From Gemmatimonadota bacterium (lineage in GTDB: Bacteria > Latescibacterota > UBA2968 > UBA8231): a stretch of DNA of 5,734 nt. The position numbers were made by a program, and so were the translations under genes. The notes under the pieces were generated by a model, which was not told the origin of the DNA, made no database searches, and saw nothing but the letters and a program-made list of their open reading frames with translations. The stretch is from the NCBI GenBank assembly GCA_026706505.1, contig JAPOYQ010000422.1:1-5734 (forward strand). The letters run 5' to 3'. Shown here in pieces: positions 4,123 to 5,734 of this stretch. Within the stretch, counting starts at the first letter, position 1. Each line of letters starts with the position of its first letter.

Positions 4123-5734
4123 TCATCTCGCTGCTTTGATCCCCAGGAGCACCAGTAGCCACGTCTTGTGCCAGTAGGCGCTGTTGATATAAGGGTTTTC
4201 TTCCGAGGGCCAGTTGGTCCAGTAGGTTTGGTTGTGGGGGATTCGATGGTACCACTGGACTAAAGGGATAGCGGGCAACTCGCGCAACCAGATGTCCATG
4301 GCCGTGCGAAACAGTTCCACTAGTTTTGGATCATCCGGCGGTGTGCGTCCCATGCGGTCCACTAGTTGATCGAACTCGGCATTGCGCCAGCGCCAATAGC
4401 GTTCGGAGTGGGTTCCGGTGGGTTGGACGTAGCGGCTGTGGAAAAAGTTGAGCGTGAAGTAGGGATCGCGAATTGAACCGACGCTTCCCATCATAAAGGC
4501 CCTTGCGGTTCCCTGTGCCATGCGCGTTATGCTATCGGCTGTCATGCGATGACTCGCATTGAACCCAGCTCGCCTAAGTTGTGCCACTAGTACCGGTGCC
4601 AGATCCTGGTGCACGGTACCAATGTCAATGGGGATCTTGAAGCGAGTGCCGTCCTGCGCCCAGAACCCTTCCTCATCCCGCCTCCATCCTTTGGCTCGCA
4701 TTATGGCGGCCGTCCGAGCCGTGTCGTAAGTCGCCACGCGGTATTTTTCCACCAGCGGCGCGATCTCGTCGAGGTACTGTTGTAGTGCCGGAAAATTGGG
4801 GAAGGGAAGAAAATTCGCTTTTCCTGCTCCCTGCCAGCCAACTGCCACCAGTTCATCGCGGTTGATGGCGTGATTGATGGCGTGGCGGATCTGCGCATCG
4901 CGGAAGGGCTCCTCTAGGTTGTTGAACCCGAGGTTGACCGGCCACCAGTCGACGTATCCGTAGGGCGGCGCTTCGCCCGTCCAGGAAACGATATTGGCAT
5001 TCTCATCGAGGGCCGTTTTGATATTGGGGGGGCGCAGGTCCAGAGAAATGTCGATGTCGTTGCTGATTAGAGCCTGAACGCGCTTGGCCTCGTCCATGTA
5101 GGGGAGAAAGATGAGTTGCTCGACTTCGGGTAAGGCATGGAAGCCGATCTCGGCCGCCCACCAGTCATCTCTCCTAATGAGAATGCGCTGCTGCGGGACC
5201 GATAGGCTGAGGCGATAGGGACCGCTGACAATCGGCTGGCCCTCGCCACAGCAATTCTCAAAGGTCTTGGGGTCTTCGCCTTCCCAAATGTGCTTGGGAA
5301 CAACCACGATCCCGTTGAAGAAGCAGTTCGTCAGATAGTTGAACACAAAGCGCGGGTTGGGCTGCTTGAGCACGAACCGCGCGGTCAGCTCGTCTTCTAC
5401 CTCCACGCGCTCGACCCAAGTCTCCATGTCGGTGGACAGGAATAGTTCGGGAGCGTTCTCCTTGAGGGCTGCGACTGTATAGGCCAAATCCGCGGCGGTC
5501 CACGGAGTGCCGTCGCTCCACGTTACGCCCTGCCGGATGTGGACCGTGACCTGCGTGAAATCTCGGTTGTACTCGTGTCCTGTGGCGATCCACGGAATGA
5601 GCTGGTCGTCCTCGTCATAGGCGCTGTAGAAATACAGCGGCTCGTACAGGAAGTGCGCACCGGTGCGGGAGGAAGAACCGAGGAGAAAAGGATTGAAGGT
5701 ATTGTAATCGACGATCTGTCCGCCGCAGGTATTT
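4123..5734 (-). CDS. ABC transporter substrate-binding protein, family 5 (OppA/DppA-like), partial; N-terminus beyond the right edge
   Basis: The open frame continues to the right edge, so 536 C-terminal residues are present and only the signal peptide and first residues are missing. The TTG at 5487 is internal, since the upstream codons read as conserved family sequence: IVDYNTFNPFLLG, HFLYEPLYFY, then VTVHIRQGVTWSDGTPWTAAD (in-window residues 62-82), the classic family-5 binding-protein signature. Further landmarks are IVSGPYRLSL (about residue 168), PFRDAQIRHAINHAINRDEL (276-295), and an aromatic C-terminus with IPLVQWYHRIPHNQTYWTNW and NPYINSAYWHKTW. The protein would capture a solute, usually an oligopeptide but in some members nickel, sugars or glycosides, outside the inner membrane and pass it to an ABC permease; the ligand cannot be read from sequence. 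Permease and ATPase genes are not in the window and none follow downstream. Unusual details are Cys3, Cys137 and the Cys161-Cys162 pair. Confidence 0.9.
   Translation of the reverse strand, partial: NTCGGQIVDYNTFNPFLLGSSSRTGAHFLYEPLYFYSAYDEDDQLIPWIATGHEYNRDFTQVTVHIRQGVTWSDGTPWTAADLAYTVAALKENAPELFLSTDMETWVERVEVEDELTARFVLKQPNPRFVFNYLTNCFFNGIVVVPKHIWEGEDPKTFENCCGEGQPIVSGPYRLSLSVPQQRILIRRDDWWAAEIGFHALPEVEQLIFLPYMDEAKRVQALISNDIDISLDLRPPNIKTALDENANIVSWTGEAPPYGYVDWWPVNLGFNNLEEPFRDAQIRHAINHAINRDELVAVGWQGAGKANFLPFPNFPALQQYLDEIAPLVEKYRVATYDTARTAAIMRAKGWRRDEEGFWAQDGTRFKIPIDIGTVHQDLAPVLVAQLRRAGFNASHRMTADSITRMAQGTARAFMMGSVGSIRDPYFTLNFFHSRYVQPTGTHSERYWRWRNAEFDQLVDRMGRTPPDDPKLVELFRTAMDIWLRELPAIPLVQWYHRIPHNQTYWTNWPSEENPYINSAYWHKTWLLVLLGIKAAR

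Noticed and set aside
5258..5593. Minus-strand 111-codon open frame within the binding-protein gene
   Set aside because: It is an Arg/Gly-rich out-of-frame shadow of the conserved family-5 binding-protein frame.

Overview
The window is 5,734 bases of moderately GC-rich bacterial DNA carrying four genes, two of them cut by the window edges and one broken by an apparent frameshift. The best guess for the source is an uncultured Gram-negative lineage of the Latescibacterota / FCB-like type, probably environmental. This rests mainly on a secreted FG-GAP/VCBS-repeat protein whose C-terminus is a T9SS type A / FlgD-Ig-like sorting domain, found next to a family-5 peptide-type ABC binding protein and a phosphonate-type HD oxygenase. 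The taxonomic call is inference; no rRNA or marker gene is present.

Layout, left to right. Positions 1-284 (minus) hold the N-terminal 94 codons of a secreted metallophosphoesterase with a clear signal peptide and a GGAGG ribosome binding site. Positions 285-440 are an AT-richer divergent intergenic region. Positions 441-1037 (plus) encode a complete 198-residue HD-domain protein of the PhnZ/TmpB-like phosphonate family with all expected metal-ligand motifs. Positions 1055-4011 (minus, convergent with the HD gene across a 17-base gap) encode a large exported beta-propeller-type protein with at least eleven DxDxDG calcium-loop repeats and a C-terminal sorting domain. In this sequence the reading frame breaks at an A3 run (T3 on the coding strand) at 1477-1479, so the last ~125 residues fall into a second frame. 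Restoring one base gives a coherent protein of about 985 residues. Positions 4123-5734 (minus) hold the C-terminal 536 residues of a family-5 (SBP_bac_5, OppA/DppA-like) ABC transporter substrate-binding protein whose N-terminus lies beyond the right edge.

The genes do not form one obvious pathway. The phosphoesterase and the phosphonate-type oxygenase are divergent neighbours and could both serve phosphorus acquisition, but no recognisable Pho box was found between them. The binding protein lies 111 bases upstream of the repeat protein on the same strand, so co-transcription is possible. No RNA genes, mobile elements, CRISPR arrays or tRNAs were seen. I did not find a convincing wholly new system. 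The points most worth checking are the frameshift in the repeat protein and the orphan phosphonate-type oxygenase.
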